64,000 nucleotides of DNA from Plut-88900 sp965116945 (GTDB taxonomy: Bacteria; Chloroflexota; Dehalococcoidia; Plut-88900): assembly GCA_965116945.1 (NCBI GenBank), contig OZ220734.1, forward strand, positions 1,550,001-1,614,000, written 5' to 3'. Numbering within the stretch: the first letter of the stretch is position 1; every line of letters starts with the position of its first letter. Made by a program: the position numbers and the translations under genes. The notes beneath the pieces are model-generated. The model ran no database searches, was not told the DNA's origin, and saw only the letters and a list, made by a program, of their open reading frames with translations. Positions 8,768 to 16,866 of this stretch are shown piece after piece.

Positions 8768-10378
8768 CTAACGGCGTGACCTTGATGGGTTCGAGAACGC
8801 ATCGGTCCCGCTGGGCCTCTGGGCCCTGCCTTTTCTCCCGCCCTTCCGCTTCTTGCCCTTGGACTTCCCTCCGCCCCGACCCGGAATGAACAGGTCCAGG
8901 TCCTCCGCGAATCTTAACTCTGTCGCCGGGCGGTAAATCTCCTGTTCGGCACTTGGCCAGATGTCTTCTATCGCCTGTGGCACGGCTTCGGGGAATTCGG
9001 GCTCCGGGAATCCGTCCAATTCCGGCCCGACGTCGTCGATGGCAGTCATCTCGGCGGCCGGGACCAATTCCTCTGGCACAGCGACTTCTTCTACTACCTC
9101 CGCCTCCACCACCTCTTCTACTACAGCTGGCTCTTCTTCCAGCGCAGCCGCCGCCTCCTCTGCCACTGCAACCGCTTCTTCAATTACTTCTGCAGCCGCG
9201 GGGACCGCCTCTTCCGGTTCGGGTGTTTCTACTTCAACGGCGGGGGGCTCTACCTCTGCAGCAACAGGCTCTGGGGCGGGTTCCTCCACCTGGGGTGCAG
9301 GTTGCGTGAGGGCTGCTATGGCCGCGGCCCTAATCTTGCTTTCGCCGGCATCGCTTACGCCCTTGATGTCTATGCGCCATCCCGTGAGCTTGGCTGCGAG
9401 CCTGGCGTTCTGACCCTCTTTGCCTATGGCCAGGGAAAGGTGTCGGTCCGCCACAACAACCACCGCCGACTCCTCGTCTTCCTCAATCTCCACCCGGGCC
9501 ACCTGTGCCGGACTGAGCGAATTGGCTATGAATACAGAGGGGTCTCTGTCCCACTGCACAACATCAATTTTCTCGCCGTGTAGTTCGTTAACTATGTTCT
9601 GTATACGGATACCACGCAAGCCTACGCAAGAGCCAACCGGGTCTATCCCTTCCTGCTTCGCCGAAACGGCTACCTTGGTCCGGTATCCCGCTTCCCGGGC
9701 TATGGACCGTATCTCCACAGTCCCGTTGTATACCTCCGGGACTTCCAACTCGAAGAGCCGCTTCACCAGATCCCTGTGGGTCCTGGATACGATCACCTGT
9801 GGACCCTTCACGCTGCGGCTGACTTCCAGGACCAGGACTTTCATTCTCTGCCCTGGTCGACACCTCTCGGTTGGAGGAATCTCGGGCGCGGGCATCACCG
9901 CCTCGGTCTTGTCTATGTCTACGATCACCTGGCGAGGTTCGAGGCGCTGAACGACGGCGCTGGCAATTTCGCCCTCCTTTTCGGAGAACTCCTGATAGAC
10001 TAGTTCCCGTTCTGCCTCTCTCAGGCGCTGCATAACGACCTGCTTGGCAGTCTGCGCGGCAATACGACCTGCAAATTGCCCTGTCGCCTCGATCTCTATG
10101 ACGTCCCCGACTACCGCACCCTTCTGGTACTTATTGGCTTCTCTCGGGGTGATTTCAAGCTCGTCGTCGGTCACCTCATCGACGACAGTCTTCAGAGTTG
10201 CGACCTTAACTTCGCCGCTGTTGGGGAGGATCTTGACCGAAAGGTTCTGCCCGGAAGTTTCTCCCTCTCTCTTGTACACGGAAACGAGGGCTGCTTCGAT
10301 GGCGGAGATGACCACTTCGCGCGGCAGATTACGCTCAGAGGCAAGCTGAGTTACCGCGATTAGAAAATCGCTCTTCAT
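8768..10378 (-). CDS. nusA: Transcription termination/antitermination protein NusA
   Basis: Binds RNA polymerase and nascent RNA and modulates pausing, intrinsic termination and antitermination. From ATG 10378 (536 residues) it shows the N-terminal NusA domain (FLIAVTQLASERNLPREVV), an S1 region, and two KH domains including DPVGSCVGLRGIRIQNIVNELHG and AIGKEGQNARLAAKLTGWRIDI. After about residue 350 comes an acidic Ala/Glu/Val/Pro-rich linker of roughly 130 residues and a basic Gly/Lys/Arg tail (GKSKGKKRKGGRKGRAQRP). This low-complexity tail replaces the C-terminal acidic repeats of proteobacterial NusA and is unusual. A TTG at 10396 is a possible earlier start, but GGAGG lies between it and the ATG. 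It is first in its operon; rimP, its usual upstream partner, is not present. Confidence 0.96.
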   Translation of the reverse strand: MKSDFLIAVTQLASERNLPREVVISAIEAALVSVYKREGETSGQNLSVKILPNSGEVKVATLKTVVDEVTDDELEITPREANKYQKGAVVGDVIEIEATGQFAGRIAAQTAKQVVMQRLREAERELVYQEFSEKEGEIASAVVQRLEPRQVIVDIDKTEAVMPAPEIPPTERCRPGQRMKVLVLEVSRSVKGPQVIVSRTHRDLVKRLFELEVPEVYNGTVEIRSIAREAGYRTKVAVSAKQEGIDPVGSCVGLRGIRIQNIVNELHGEKIDVVQWDRDPSVFIANSLSPAQVARVEIEEDEESAVVVVADRHLSLAIGKEGQNARLAAKLTGWRIDIKGVSDAGESKIRAAAIAALTQPAPQVEEPAPEPVAAEVEPPAVEVETPEPEEAVPAAAEVIEEAVAVAEEAAAALEEEPAVVEEVVEAEVVEEVAVPEELVPAAEMTAIDDVGPELDGFPEPEFPEAVPQAIEDIWPSAEQEIYRPATELRFAEDLDLFIPGRGGGKSKGKKRKGGRKGRAQRPSGTDAFSNPSRSRR

Positions 10379-10417
10379 ACTGGCCTTACCCTCCAATCCC
10401 GACTTCTGGCCGCTATC

Positions 10418-10441
10418 AAAAAAAAGTGGGGTGCGCCCACT
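10418..10441 (-). terminator. Intrinsic terminator in the nusA leader
   Basis: On the minus strand a 6-bp stem (AGTGGG / CCCACT, 5-nt loop) is followed at once by a run of eight T. This is the clearest Rho-independent terminator in the window. It lies 40 bp upstream of the nusA ATG and just downstream of a strong minus-strand promoter. It can act as an attenuator for the nusA operon or end a transcript coming from the structured region upstream. Confidence 0.85.
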
Positions 10442-10468
10442 TCCTACTACGGACCTTAAGTTGCTGGG

Positions 10469-10498
10469 ATTATATCAAAGCCTTAAGACGCCGTGCAA
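10469..10498 (-). promoter_or_regulatory. Probable promoter of the nusA operon
   Basis: Minus-strand -35 TTGCAC (10493-10498), an 18-nt spacer, and a perfect -10 TATAAT (10469-10474). Transcription would start near 10462, about 85 nt before the nusA ATG, and would run through the T-tract hairpin at 10418-10441 before reaching nusA. Confidence 0.7.
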
Positions 10499-10583
10499 GG
10501 CCATGTGCCCCTTCGGCGGGTTGGCGCCACGCTGGACTTTTATTCAGTTTTGGGTTTTCGTTTTGTCTGTTTGGGAGGTGGTC

Positions 10584-10918
10584 GGCGATGGAAGGTCCGG
10601 GACTCAGTTTCAGGGGGCGGGAGGCCAGCCTGGTTCAGCCCCGTGTTCCTGTGTCACATGGCAGACAAGCGAGGAGTTCTCGCCTGAGGGCGTCTCTACC
10701 ACCAGTTTTTCAGTTTTCCCGACCCACTCGGAGGGGTGGGTGGGGTGTTTTCTCGCTGCCGTCGCTGGGTTAAAGGGAATCTCCGAAGGGAACGACGGGG
10801 GAGATTTTCCAAGGGCGGTAAAGCCCGAGGAGTTGTAGCCCGGCGTGAGCGGGGCTAGTTTGGGCAGGGCTCCATTGTGAGGAGCGGTGCCGCTTAATGT
10901 TATGGACCTTCCATCGCC
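10584..10918 (-). ncRNA. Candidate structured non-coding RNA closed by a 15-bp inverted repeat
   Basis: No plausible protein is encoded between nusA and the tRNA (10442-11242). Within it, 10584-10598 and 10904-10918 are perfect reverse complements (15 bp, GGCGATGGAAGGTCC) about 305 nt apart. Inside are several local hairpins: 10836-10857 (eight pairs around one mismatch, closed by a GNRA-type GTGA loop on the plus strand), AATCTCC/GGAGATT at 10778-10806, CCGTCG/CGACGG at 10759-10798 and GCGAG/CTCGC at 10669-10683. A minus-strand TTGACA promoter lies upstream and a T-tract terminator downstream, which favours minus-strand transcription, but the strand is not proven. I looked for RNase P, tmRNA, SRP and 6S signatures and did not find them. 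Confidence 0.4.
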
Positions 10919-11101
10919 TGGAAACCAGGGAAGGGCACGAGACCCGTAAGAATGAGGAGATGGCGCAGTTCGCTTGTGCCGCGGGCCTGCGCAAGGGCCT
11001 TTGGGATGGGCTGGGGCGTTGAGTTCTCGGGTGGGGTCTCGGGGGCTTTCCTGGGTTATTGGTTCCTCCTTGAGGTTGTTCTTGGTATCTAGACCTGGGA
11101 G

Positions 11102-11131
11102 ACTATAGAACATATGTCATATAAATGTCAA
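11102..11131 (-). promoter_or_regulatory. Predicted sigma70-type promoter facing the structured region
   Basis: A consensus -35 TTGACA (minus strand, plus coordinates 11126-11131), an 18-nt spacer, and -10 TATAGT (11102-11107, five of six). It points away from the tRNA and into the hairpin-rich non-coding region, so a transcript would begin near 11095. No good open frame follows, so the product would be a non-coding or leader RNA of up to about 680 nt. Confidence 0.6.
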
Positions 11132-11204
11132 GGGAATGGCCTTGCCTATCTTTTGAACAAGATTAAGTTAGATATGCTGCCAAACCCCTGGAAATCCCGC
11201 TTTG

Positions 11205-11233
11205 TTGACTGCCCAAACCCCCTTTGCTAGACT
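11205..11233 (+). promoter_or_regulatory. Promoter of tRNA-Val
   Basis: TTGACT (11205-11210), a 17-nt spacer, and TAGACT (11228-11233) sit just ahead of the tRNA. The predicted start point near 11240 is a few bases before the mature 5' end at 11243. Confidence 0.6.
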
Positions 11234-11242
11234 CAATTCCCG

Positions 11243-11319
11243 GGGCGGTTAGCTCAGTTGGTGAGAGCGCTGCGTTGACATCGCAGAGGTCACTGGTTCG
11301 AGTCCAGTATCGCCCACCA
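11243..11319 (+). tRNA. tRNA-Val (anticodon GAC)
   Basis: A full 77-nt cloverleaf with the 3' CCA encoded. The acceptor pairs GGGCGGT with ATCGCCC (one G-T pair). The D arm is GCTC...GAGC, the anticodon stem CTGCG/CGCAG encloses the loop TTGACAT with anticodon GAC, and the T arm carries the GGTTCGAGTCC-type sequence. It reads GTC and GTT valine codons. Confidence 0.96.
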
Positions 11320-11392
11320 TCTCTTTCAAATCCATGTCTCCCTTTCACACTCTTCTCCTTGTCAATCAGCCTCGTCAGCATTAGCCACCACC

Positions 11393-12856
11393 GTGAGCCC
11401 TAGCCAGAGAATTCTAGTCACCGGCGCCACGGGTTACATTGGTGGGCGGCTTGTACCCCGTCTGATTGAACAAGGTCACCACGTTCGGGTCCTGGTCCGC
11501 AGCCAGGCCCGAACCCTCTCCCGCCCCTGGGCCCGGGAAGTTGAGATCGTCGTCGGTGATGTACTAGATCCACGGTCTCTGTCGGATGCGCTGCGTGGAG
11601 TGGATACTGCCTACTATCTGATCCACAGCATGATCAGCGGCCCGAATTTCCATAATATCGACCTCGAAGCCGCCCGAGCCTTTGGACGCGCTGCGAAGGA
11701 TGCAGACGTCCGGCACATCATCTATGTGGGGGGTCTCGGGGACCCGGGCGCCAACCTCTCGCCCCACCTTCGATCTCGCCAGGAATGCGGACAGCTACTT
11801 CGAGAGAGTGGCGTACCGGTTACCGAGTTCCGAGCCGCCGTCATAGTAGGGTCCGGCAGCATATCCTTCGAGATGATCCGCTATCTCGTCGAGCGTCTTC
11901 CCGTCATGATCTGCCCGAGATGGATCTACTCGCGGGTCCAGCCCATGGCCATCGATGATCTCCTGGACTACCTGGTTACCGCCCTGACGAACCCCGGCGG
12001 CAAAGGCCTGACCATCGAGGTTGGGGGCGGGGATGTGACCACGTATGGCGGGATGATGCTTGGCTATGCCAAGGCCCGGGGGCTGCGACGGCTCCTCATT
12101 CCCGTTCCTGTGCTGACCCCTCGCCTCTCTTCTTACTGGGTCCACTGGGTGACGCCCATTCCTGCTCCTATCACCGTGGCCCTCGTCGAAGGTCTGCGCA
12201 ACGACGTCGTGATCGGCAACGATCTCGCCCGGAGCCTGTTCCCAGACATACACCCTCTGGACTATGCCTCTGCCATCAGAAGAGTGACTGAAGAGCTTGA
12301 CTCTGGGCGTATAGACACTTCGTGGAGTGACGCCCTCGGCGCCTACGGCGATGCCGAGGAACCCGTAACCCTGGAGTCCCGACACGGTCTGATAATTGAA
12401 CGCCGACACCTCCGCGTGTCCGCCACCCCGGAACAAGTCTATAGCGTCTTCACCGGCATAGGCGCCCGTCGGGGCTGGTACTTTGCAAACTGGGCCTGGA
12501 GCATTCGAGGCATGATCGATCGGCTTCTCGGCGGAGCGGGGCTAAGGAGGGGTCGGCGCCATCCTGACGACCTGCGAGTCGGGGATGCACTGGACTTCTG
12601 GCGTGTAGAGACCCTCGAGCCTAGCAGGCTTCTTCGTCTGAGGGCTGAGATGAAACTGCCCGGAAGCGCCTGGCTCCAGTTCAAAGCCCGGGAAGCCGAG
12701 GATGGGACAACCTGGCTGGAGCAGACTGCCTCCTTTGATCCGAGGGGCCTAGCCGGTCTGCTCTACTGGTACGGCCTGTACCCGGTACACTCATGGATCT
12801 TTCGGGGACTAATCAGGGCTGTTGCCAAACGCGCCGAGCGCGTTGCTGTGTCGTGA
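11393..12856 (+). CDS. NAD(P)-binding SDR/NmrA-like protein with C-terminal DUF2867 domain
   Basis: 487 residues in two parts. The first ~300 residues are an atypical short-chain dehydrogenase/NmrA-like Rossmann domain (RILVTGATGYIGGRLVPRL with the TGxxGxxG nucleotide motif, then DVLDPRSLSDALRGVDTAYYLIHSM). The C-terminal ~150 residues (RRHLRVSATPEQVYSVFTGIG...GWYFANWAW) match the DUF2867/START-like region found fused to such epimerase-like domains. The substrate is unknown; some relatives are annotated as NADH-quinone-type or epimerase-like proteins without proof. It starts at GTG 11393 with no clear Shine-Dalgarno, 74 bp after the tRNA. Confidence 0.85.
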   Translation: MSPSQRILVTGATGYIGGRLVPRLIEQGHHVRVLVRSQARTLSRPWAREVEIVVGDVLDPRSLSDALRGVDTAYYLIHSMISGPNFHNIDLEAARAFGRAAKDADVRHIIYVGGLGDPGANLSPHLRSRQECGQLLRESGVPVTEFRAAVIVGSGSISFEMIRYLVERLPVMICPRWIYSRVQPMAIDDLLDYLVTALTNPGGKGLTIEVGGGDVTTYGGMMLGYAKARGLRRLLIPVPVLTPRLSSYWVHWVTPIPAPITVALVEGLRNDVVIGNDLARSLFPDIHPLDYASAIRRVTEELDSGRIDTSWSDALGAYGDAEEPVTLESRHGLIIERRHLRVSATPEQVYSVFTGIGARRGWYFANWAWSIRGMIDRLLGGAGLRRGRRHPDDLRVGDALDFWRVETLEPSRLLRLRAEMKLPGSAWLQFKAREAEDGTTWLEQTASFDPRGLAGLLYWYGLYPVHSWIFRGLIRAVAKRAERVAVS

Positions 12857-12871
12857 CCCATACCTGACGCC

Positions 12872-12999
12872 TCAGAACAGGGGCCCGCTCCGGACATAGT
12901 CGTTTACCGCCACCCGGCCGTGGCATAACCGGCACGCCTCACTACGCACCTCTTCCTCACCCAGATACCCCTCCGCAGTTTAATGTCGCTCGTTTTCAT
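12872..12999 (-). pseudogene. Short CxxCH (haem-binding) reading frame interrupted by a one-base shift
   Basis: On the minus strand, AGGAG and ATG 12999 open a frame starting MKTSDIKL. The neighbouring frame, with no start of its own, reads GYLGEEEVRSEACRLCHGRV and ends VNDYVRSGPLF before the stop at 12872. One extra G in the GGGG run near 12972 would join them into a 42-residue peptide with a c-type haem motif CRLCH. It lies directly beside a c-type cytochrome gene. It may be a frameshifted micro-cytochrome, a decayed remnant or a sequence error. There is no other evidence for it. Confidence 0.3.
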
Positions 13000-13131
13000 G
13001 CTTCACTCCTAAGGAGGAGGTTCGTGATAAGCTTTCGTTGTACCGATTAATAGAAAATCCCAGTCCAACCAAACTACAACCTGCGTTCCATTTCAGGCGA
13101 TCCATGGCGCCCTGGGAGAACGAGATTGGGT

Positions 13132-13593
13132 ATGAGTTACGACCGCAAACGAATACTTGGAATCTTCGCATTCTTTGTACTGGCTGTTATAACGCCTGCG
13201 ATCCTTGTCGCCTGTGGGACAGAGCCCGAAGACACCCCCACCCCGCTGCCCACCGAGACCCCTGCTTCCTCGGGGCCAGAGCTATCCAATTCAGCGCTCT
13301 TGGGAAAAGAGGTATTCGATGCTAACTGCGCCATCTGTCATGGCGCGGATGTGATGGGCACGGGAACCGGTCCACCCCTCATCGACAGAATATATGAGCC
13401 TGGTCATCACTCGGATGTCAGCATTCGCAGCGCGGTGCGGAACGGTGTGCCGCAGCACCACTGGTGGTTCGGCAACATGCCGCCCGTGGCCGGAGTCTCC
13501 GACGCGGCGGTCGAGAACCTGATCTGCTACATCAGGGAACTTCAGCTTACCAACGGCATTTTTGAAGAGGGTGCATATTCCTTTTCTTGCTGA
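13132..13593 (+). CDS. Lipoprotein c-type cytochrome, monohaem
   Basis: An exported electron carrier. ATG 13132 is preferred over the TTG at 13126 because GGGAGA lies at a suitable distance. The N-terminus has positive residues (YDRKR), a hydrophobic stretch (IFAFFVLAVITPAIL) and the lipobox-like VACG, so the mature protein is probably lipid-anchored outside the membrane after a Thr/Pro-rich linker. One haem site, CAICH, follows GKEVFDANC, and NMPPVAG supplies the likely axial Met, typical of cytochrome class I (PF13442-like). It is 153 residues long. A partner oxidoreductase is not obvious; a CxxCH fragment lies upstream on the opposite strand. Confidence 0.88.
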   Translation: MSYDRKRILGIFAFFVLAVITPAILVACGTEPEDTPTPLPTETPASSGPELSNSALLGKEVFDANCAICHGADVMGTGTGPPLIDRIYEPGHHSDVSIRSAVRNGVPQHHWWFGNMPPVAGVSDAAVENLICYIRELQLTNGIFEEGAYSFSC

Positions 13594-13665
13594 TGCGCCG
13601 CCGAAGTCCTAGTCTTCACTTATACTCGTGTGCCCGATACCCAATGCAAGCCGGGAGATTTACAG

Positions 13666-14037
13666 ATGCAGCTTGGCGCCTTCTCGATTAGTTTGGCCGT
13701 AAAGGACATCCGGGCCTCAAAAGAATTTTACGAAAAGCTGGGGTTTGAGGTTGTCGGGGGTGACCAAGCCCAGAACTGGCTAATCCTCCGGAATAGCGGC
13801 CACACAATAGGTCTCTTCCAGGGAATGTTCGAAGGCAACCTGCTCACCTTCAACCCCGGTTGGGATGACGAGGCCCAACCCCTCCCCTCCTTCACGGACA
13901 TTCGTGAAGTCCAGCGCGAGCTTAAATCAAAAGGTCTGCAATTCATCAGCGAAGCCGACGAATCCTCCTCGGGCCCGGGCAGCTTCATAACCCAGGACCC
14001 GGACGGCAACACCATCCTCGTGGACCAGCACGTCTAA
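13666..14037 (+). CDS. VOC-superfamily (glyoxalase/bleomycin-resistance-like) protein
   Basis: About 123 residues from ATG 13666; the open frame extends to a GTG at 13630, but the fold begins at the ATG. The sequence FSISLAVKDIRASKEFYEKLGF is the classical first beta-alpha-beta unit of vicinal-oxygen-chelate proteins, and ITQDPDGNTILVDQ is the matching C-terminal strand with the D-P-(D/E)-GN motif. The substrate cannot be deduced; the family includes glyoxalases, dioxygenases and resistance proteins. It is a single-domain, cytoplasmic protein. Confidence 0.87.
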   Translation: MQLGAFSISLAVKDIRASKEFYEKLGFEVVGGDQAQNWLILRNSGHTIGLFQGMFEGNLLTFNPGWDDEAQPLPSFTDIREVQRELKSKGLQFISEADESSSGPGSFITQDPDGNTILVDQHV

Positions 14038-14048
14038 CCTACGCCCTC

Positions 14049-15605
14049 CTACCCCACCATTCCCTCCCTCCAGTCCTTCAGAATTTCGTGCGCCGCGTTG
14101 TGGCCCGGGGCCCCGGTCACCGTGCCGCCTGGGTGAGTGCCGGCTCCGCACAAATACAGGTCCCTTATTGGGGTTCTGTAGTCCGCCCACCCCGAAAATG
14201 GACGGTGCTGGAATAACTGACCCGGCACGCACTCTCCGTGGAACATGTGCCCCTGGCTCATGCCTATCCGGTCTTCCAACTCCTTTGGGGAAACCAGGAA
14301 GTAGTCGTCGATAATGTCAGGCAGATTGGGGATGTACTCCGCCATCAGGTCGACGCAGTGCTTCACGTATCCGTCTCCGACTTCGTCCCATGTCCCTTCC
14401 TTCAGGTGGTAGGGCGCCCACTGACCGTAGACCGTCATGTAGTGCTTGCCCGGAGGCGCCATTGATGGGTCCATCACCGAGTGAATTATCCCCGTTAAGT
14501 AAGGCGCCTTCGCCGGGCTGCCGAACTTGGCTTCGTCCCACGCCCGCTCCAGGTACTCGACGGTCGGGGCTATCCAGAACAGGCCCTGGTGCTGGGCCCC
14601 TTGCCCCTCGCCCGGAAAAGCATTGAACTCCGGCAGGCCGTTCAACGCGAAATGAATGTTGAACGTCATCCCATGCGCTGATATGCCGTCGACCTGAGTC
14701 CGAAACTCTTCATCCAAATGTCCCGGCTCAACCAGTTTCTGAAAGGTCCTTTTCGGATCGGCATTTGAAACGACTACCTTCGCCTCAATGACCCGACTGT
14801 CCTCCAATTCCACCCCCCTAGCCCTATCCTCCCTAATGATTGCCGAACTCACCTCCGCATTCGTGCATACCTCCGCCCCGAGACTCTCGGCAGCCGCTGC
14901 AAGAGATTGAGTTATAGTCCCCATTCCACCCGGCACCCGACCCCACGCTGTGCCTGGCTCCGGCCAGTAGTGAAGCATCATGTATGCTGACCCAGCTGAC
15001 ATCGGTCCCATGCCAATCCCAGTCATGTCGCGAGGCGCAATCGACGCCTTCACCTCCTCCGATTCAAACCGGGAATCCAGAAACCCTTTCATCGAGCCGA
15101 ACATGATCTCCCGGAACGCCCTGGACTCCCCCGCCTCCTTGAATCGCGCCTCCACTTCCCCCATCGACACCGGAGGCCGCAGCTCCAATGACGGCTTCAT
15201 AACGGAAGCCAACCTGTCCATCTGCTGTTCGAACCTAAGGTATGCATCGGCGTCCCTCTTTGAGAACTTGGCAACCTCGGTCATGCTCTTCGCCGGGTCT
15301 CTCCAGTACTGGATGTATCGACCGTCGGGGAAGAGGTGTAGCCTGTGCGGATCGAAGGGGACAAGGCCGAACCCGAACTTCTCCAAGTCGAGGTCTTGGA
15401 TGATCCTGGTCTTCAGCAGCCCACCGATCTGTGCAGCCGTGCAGACCTTGTACCCGGGGAAAATCTCCTCGGTAACGCACGCCCCGCCGACAATCGAGCG
15501 TCGCTCCAGCACAATGACGCTCAGGCCCGCTTTTGCCAGGTAAGCGGCACATACGAGCCCGTTGTGCCCTCCCCCGACCACAACCACATCGTATTGTGCA
15601 GCCAT
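14049..15605 (-). CDS. FAD-dependent oxidoreductase, PYROXD2 / phytoene-desaturase-like
   Basis: 518 residues from ATG 15605. The N-terminus has an FAD dinucleotide fold, DVVVVGGGHNGLVCAAYL...VIVLERR, followed by the GGACVTEEIFPGYKV block typical of the PYROXD2 / CrtI-like amine-oxidase superfamily. Near the C-terminus, YLCGAGTHPGGTVTGAPGHNAA is the second FAD contact region. The frame continues 34 codons upstream into the neighbouring gene but without motifs. It lies 4 nt after the stop of the gene at 15610-16635, so the two form an operon. The substrate is unknown. Carotenoid synthesis is unlikely, as no other crt genes are near. Confidence 0.85.
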   Translation of the reverse strand: MAAQYDVVVVGGGHNGLVCAAYLAKAGLSVIVLERRSIVGGACVTEEIFPGYKVCTAAQIGGLLKTRIIQDLDLEKFGFGLVPFDPHRLHLFPDGRYIQYWRDPAKSMTEVAKFSKRDADAYLRFEQQMDRLASVMKPSLELRPPVSMGEVEARFKEAGESRAFREIMFGSMKGFLDSRFESEEVKASIAPRDMTGIGMGPMSAGSAYMMLHYWPEPGTAWGRVPGGMGTITQSLAAAAESLGAEVCTNAEVSSAIIREDRARGVELEDSRVIEAKVVVSNADPKRTFQKLVEPGHLDEEFRTQVDGISAHGMTFNIHFALNGLPEFNAFPGEGQGAQHQGLFWIAPTVEYLERAWDEAKFGSPAKAPYLTGIIHSVMDPSMAPPGKHYMTVYGQWAPYHLKEGTWDEVGDGYVKHCVDLMAEYIPNLPDIIDDYFLVSPKELEDRIGMSQGHMFHGECVPGQLFQHRPFSGWADYRTPIRDLYLCGAGTHPGGTVTGAPGHNAAHEILKDWREGMVG

Positions 15606-15609
15606 CACG

Positions 15610-16635
15610 CTACCTCTGTCCGAGCACTTCCTTGGTAACCGGCTTGCAGATTCCCTGTCCCCACAGAGGCAGCACAGTTGAATGTCCCCCCGCCGGCCCC
15701 CCCGCAACTAATAACATCACGTCATCGGCAGTGATTTGGGCCGCGCTGACGTCGCCTGAGTGGCCAGGGAAAACGGCTCCGGCCAGCGCCCCGCTCATGC
15801 CCTTGTCGGGAGCCAGGTCTGGCCGCAATACATTGGACCTTTCGGCCAGGTGCTCCCTGACCTGTTCCTTGGGCCAACCCGCCCCGGCTACAAGTCCCGC
15901 GTGCTCGGGACTTAGAACAACGATTGCGCCCCCATGACACCTCTCGCTGGCTGCAATCGTATGCGCTATGACTTCCAGTATCGCCTCTGGGCTACTGTCT
16001 CTCTGGTTGTAGGCTTCCATTGGATGGCCTACCGGGATAAGGCTTGCCGTGCTCGTCTCCAACGGGAAACCTATCTCCACGTGATACGGCTTCCAGGGGC
16101 TCAGCTCTTCGTTCTCCCCGAAACACATCGTGTATCGGCCCGAATGCCCGAACGCCGACTTGTCCGTAACCCCAGGAATCTCCCGACACACGTTCATCAT
16201 TACCAACCTAAGCGCCCGCCCGATCGTAGCGTTAGCCCGCCATCCGGGCCCCAGCAGGTTCCACCCGCAGTTCAAGTCAATCTCATTTCTGGCCGGCCCG
16301 TTTACTACCACCATAGCCGCTGAAGCTCCCGTAGTTTCCGCCAGCGCAGAGGCGTTGAAGTCGGGCTCCAGCATCCCGCGCATCGCAGCAACCACGACAG
16401 GTGCATAATCCGCCTGGCATCCAGCCATCACTGCATTGATTGCCACCTTATGCGCCGTCACCTTCCAATTACGGCTGCGCCGCGTTCCCAACACCTCTCC
16501 CGCTTCTACCTTCGCGGATTCCAAGAATCGGGCCACGGCATCGGGGGTTGGGGGGACAATGGGTAGTCCGTCGGTCAACCCTTCCCGGTAGAAATGCTCA
16601 ATGACTTCCACTGCGTCGGAAACTGGATCAGCCAT
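15610..16635 (-). CDS. Conserved protein of unknown function paired with a flavin oxidoreductase
   Basis: 341 residues from ATG 16635, soluble, with no signal or membrane segment. Distinctive stretches are GLTDGLPIVPPTPDAV, KVAINAVMAGCQADYAPVVV, NGPARNEIDLNCGWNLLGPG, NATIGRALRLVMMNV and GRYTMCFGENEELSPW. I recall similar proteins in catabolic clusters of actinobacteria and proteobacteria, sometimes near UGSC-motif selenoproteins, but I cannot confirm this and no function is known to me. No in-frame TGA is involved here. It is the first gene of a two-gene unit with the PYROXD2-like oxidoreductase, suggesting that they act on the same compound. Confidence 0.7.
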   Translation of the reverse strand: MADPVSDAVEVIEHFYREGLTDGLPIVPPTPDAVARFLESAKVEAGEVLGTRRSRNWKVTAHKVAINAVMAGCQADYAPVVVAAMRGMLEPDFNASALAETTGASAAMVVVNGPARNEIDLNCGWNLLGPGWRANATIGRALRLVMMNVCREIPGVTDKSAFGHSGRYTMCFGENEELSPWKPYHVEIGFPLETSTASLIPVGHPMEAYNQRDSSPEAILEVIAHTIAASERCHGGAIVVLSPEHAGLVAGAGWPKEQVREHLAERSNVLRPDLAPDKGMSGALAGAVFPGHSGDVSAAQITADDVMLLVAGGPAGGHSTVLPLWGQGICKPVTKEVLGQR

Positions 16636-16866
16636 CTTAACCTCTCTTATTGGCTATACCCGTGCTTTGTGCCTAAGCGAGGGGATTCCTGCTCTTCGCC
16701 CCGACACCCACCACCCGATGTTAAACACCGCTTAAATCAGGGTCAACTGCAACAGTCCCACTCCACCCACTATTACCCCGTGTGCCGTTATGTTAGTATC
16801 CAACTCCCTGAGCGGCGGATTCAGAGCGGGCTCGGACATAGTTGACAAGTCCAAAGGAGGCGCCCA

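Noticed and set aside
8953..9413. Plus-strand frames rich in Pro/Leu or Ser/Thr/Ala opposite the nusA linker
   Set aside because: They mirror the low-complexity Glu/Ala/Val linker of NusA and have no motifs.
10584..10918. RNase P RNA, tmRNA, SRP RNA or 6S RNA
   Set aside because: GGAAGGTCC resembles the RNase P GGAAAGTCC block, but the matching conserved 3' blocks are missing. No tmRNA tRNA-like end or SRP apical loop was found on either strand.
10610..11113. 167-codon minus-strand frame upstream of nusA (possible rimP position)
   Set aside because: Its start overlaps the predicted -10 element, the translation is Pro/Ser-rich without RimP motifs, and hairpin structure explains the region better.
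11163..11381. 72-codon minus-strand frame with RYWTRTSDLC
   Set aside because: It is the antisense of the tRNA-Val gene, a common false ORF.
13011..13046. AAGGAGGAGG followed by GTG and an eight-codon frame (possible leader peptide)
   Set aside because: The frame has no runs of one amino acid and no attenuator hairpin follows; the SD-like run may serve no gene or be chance.
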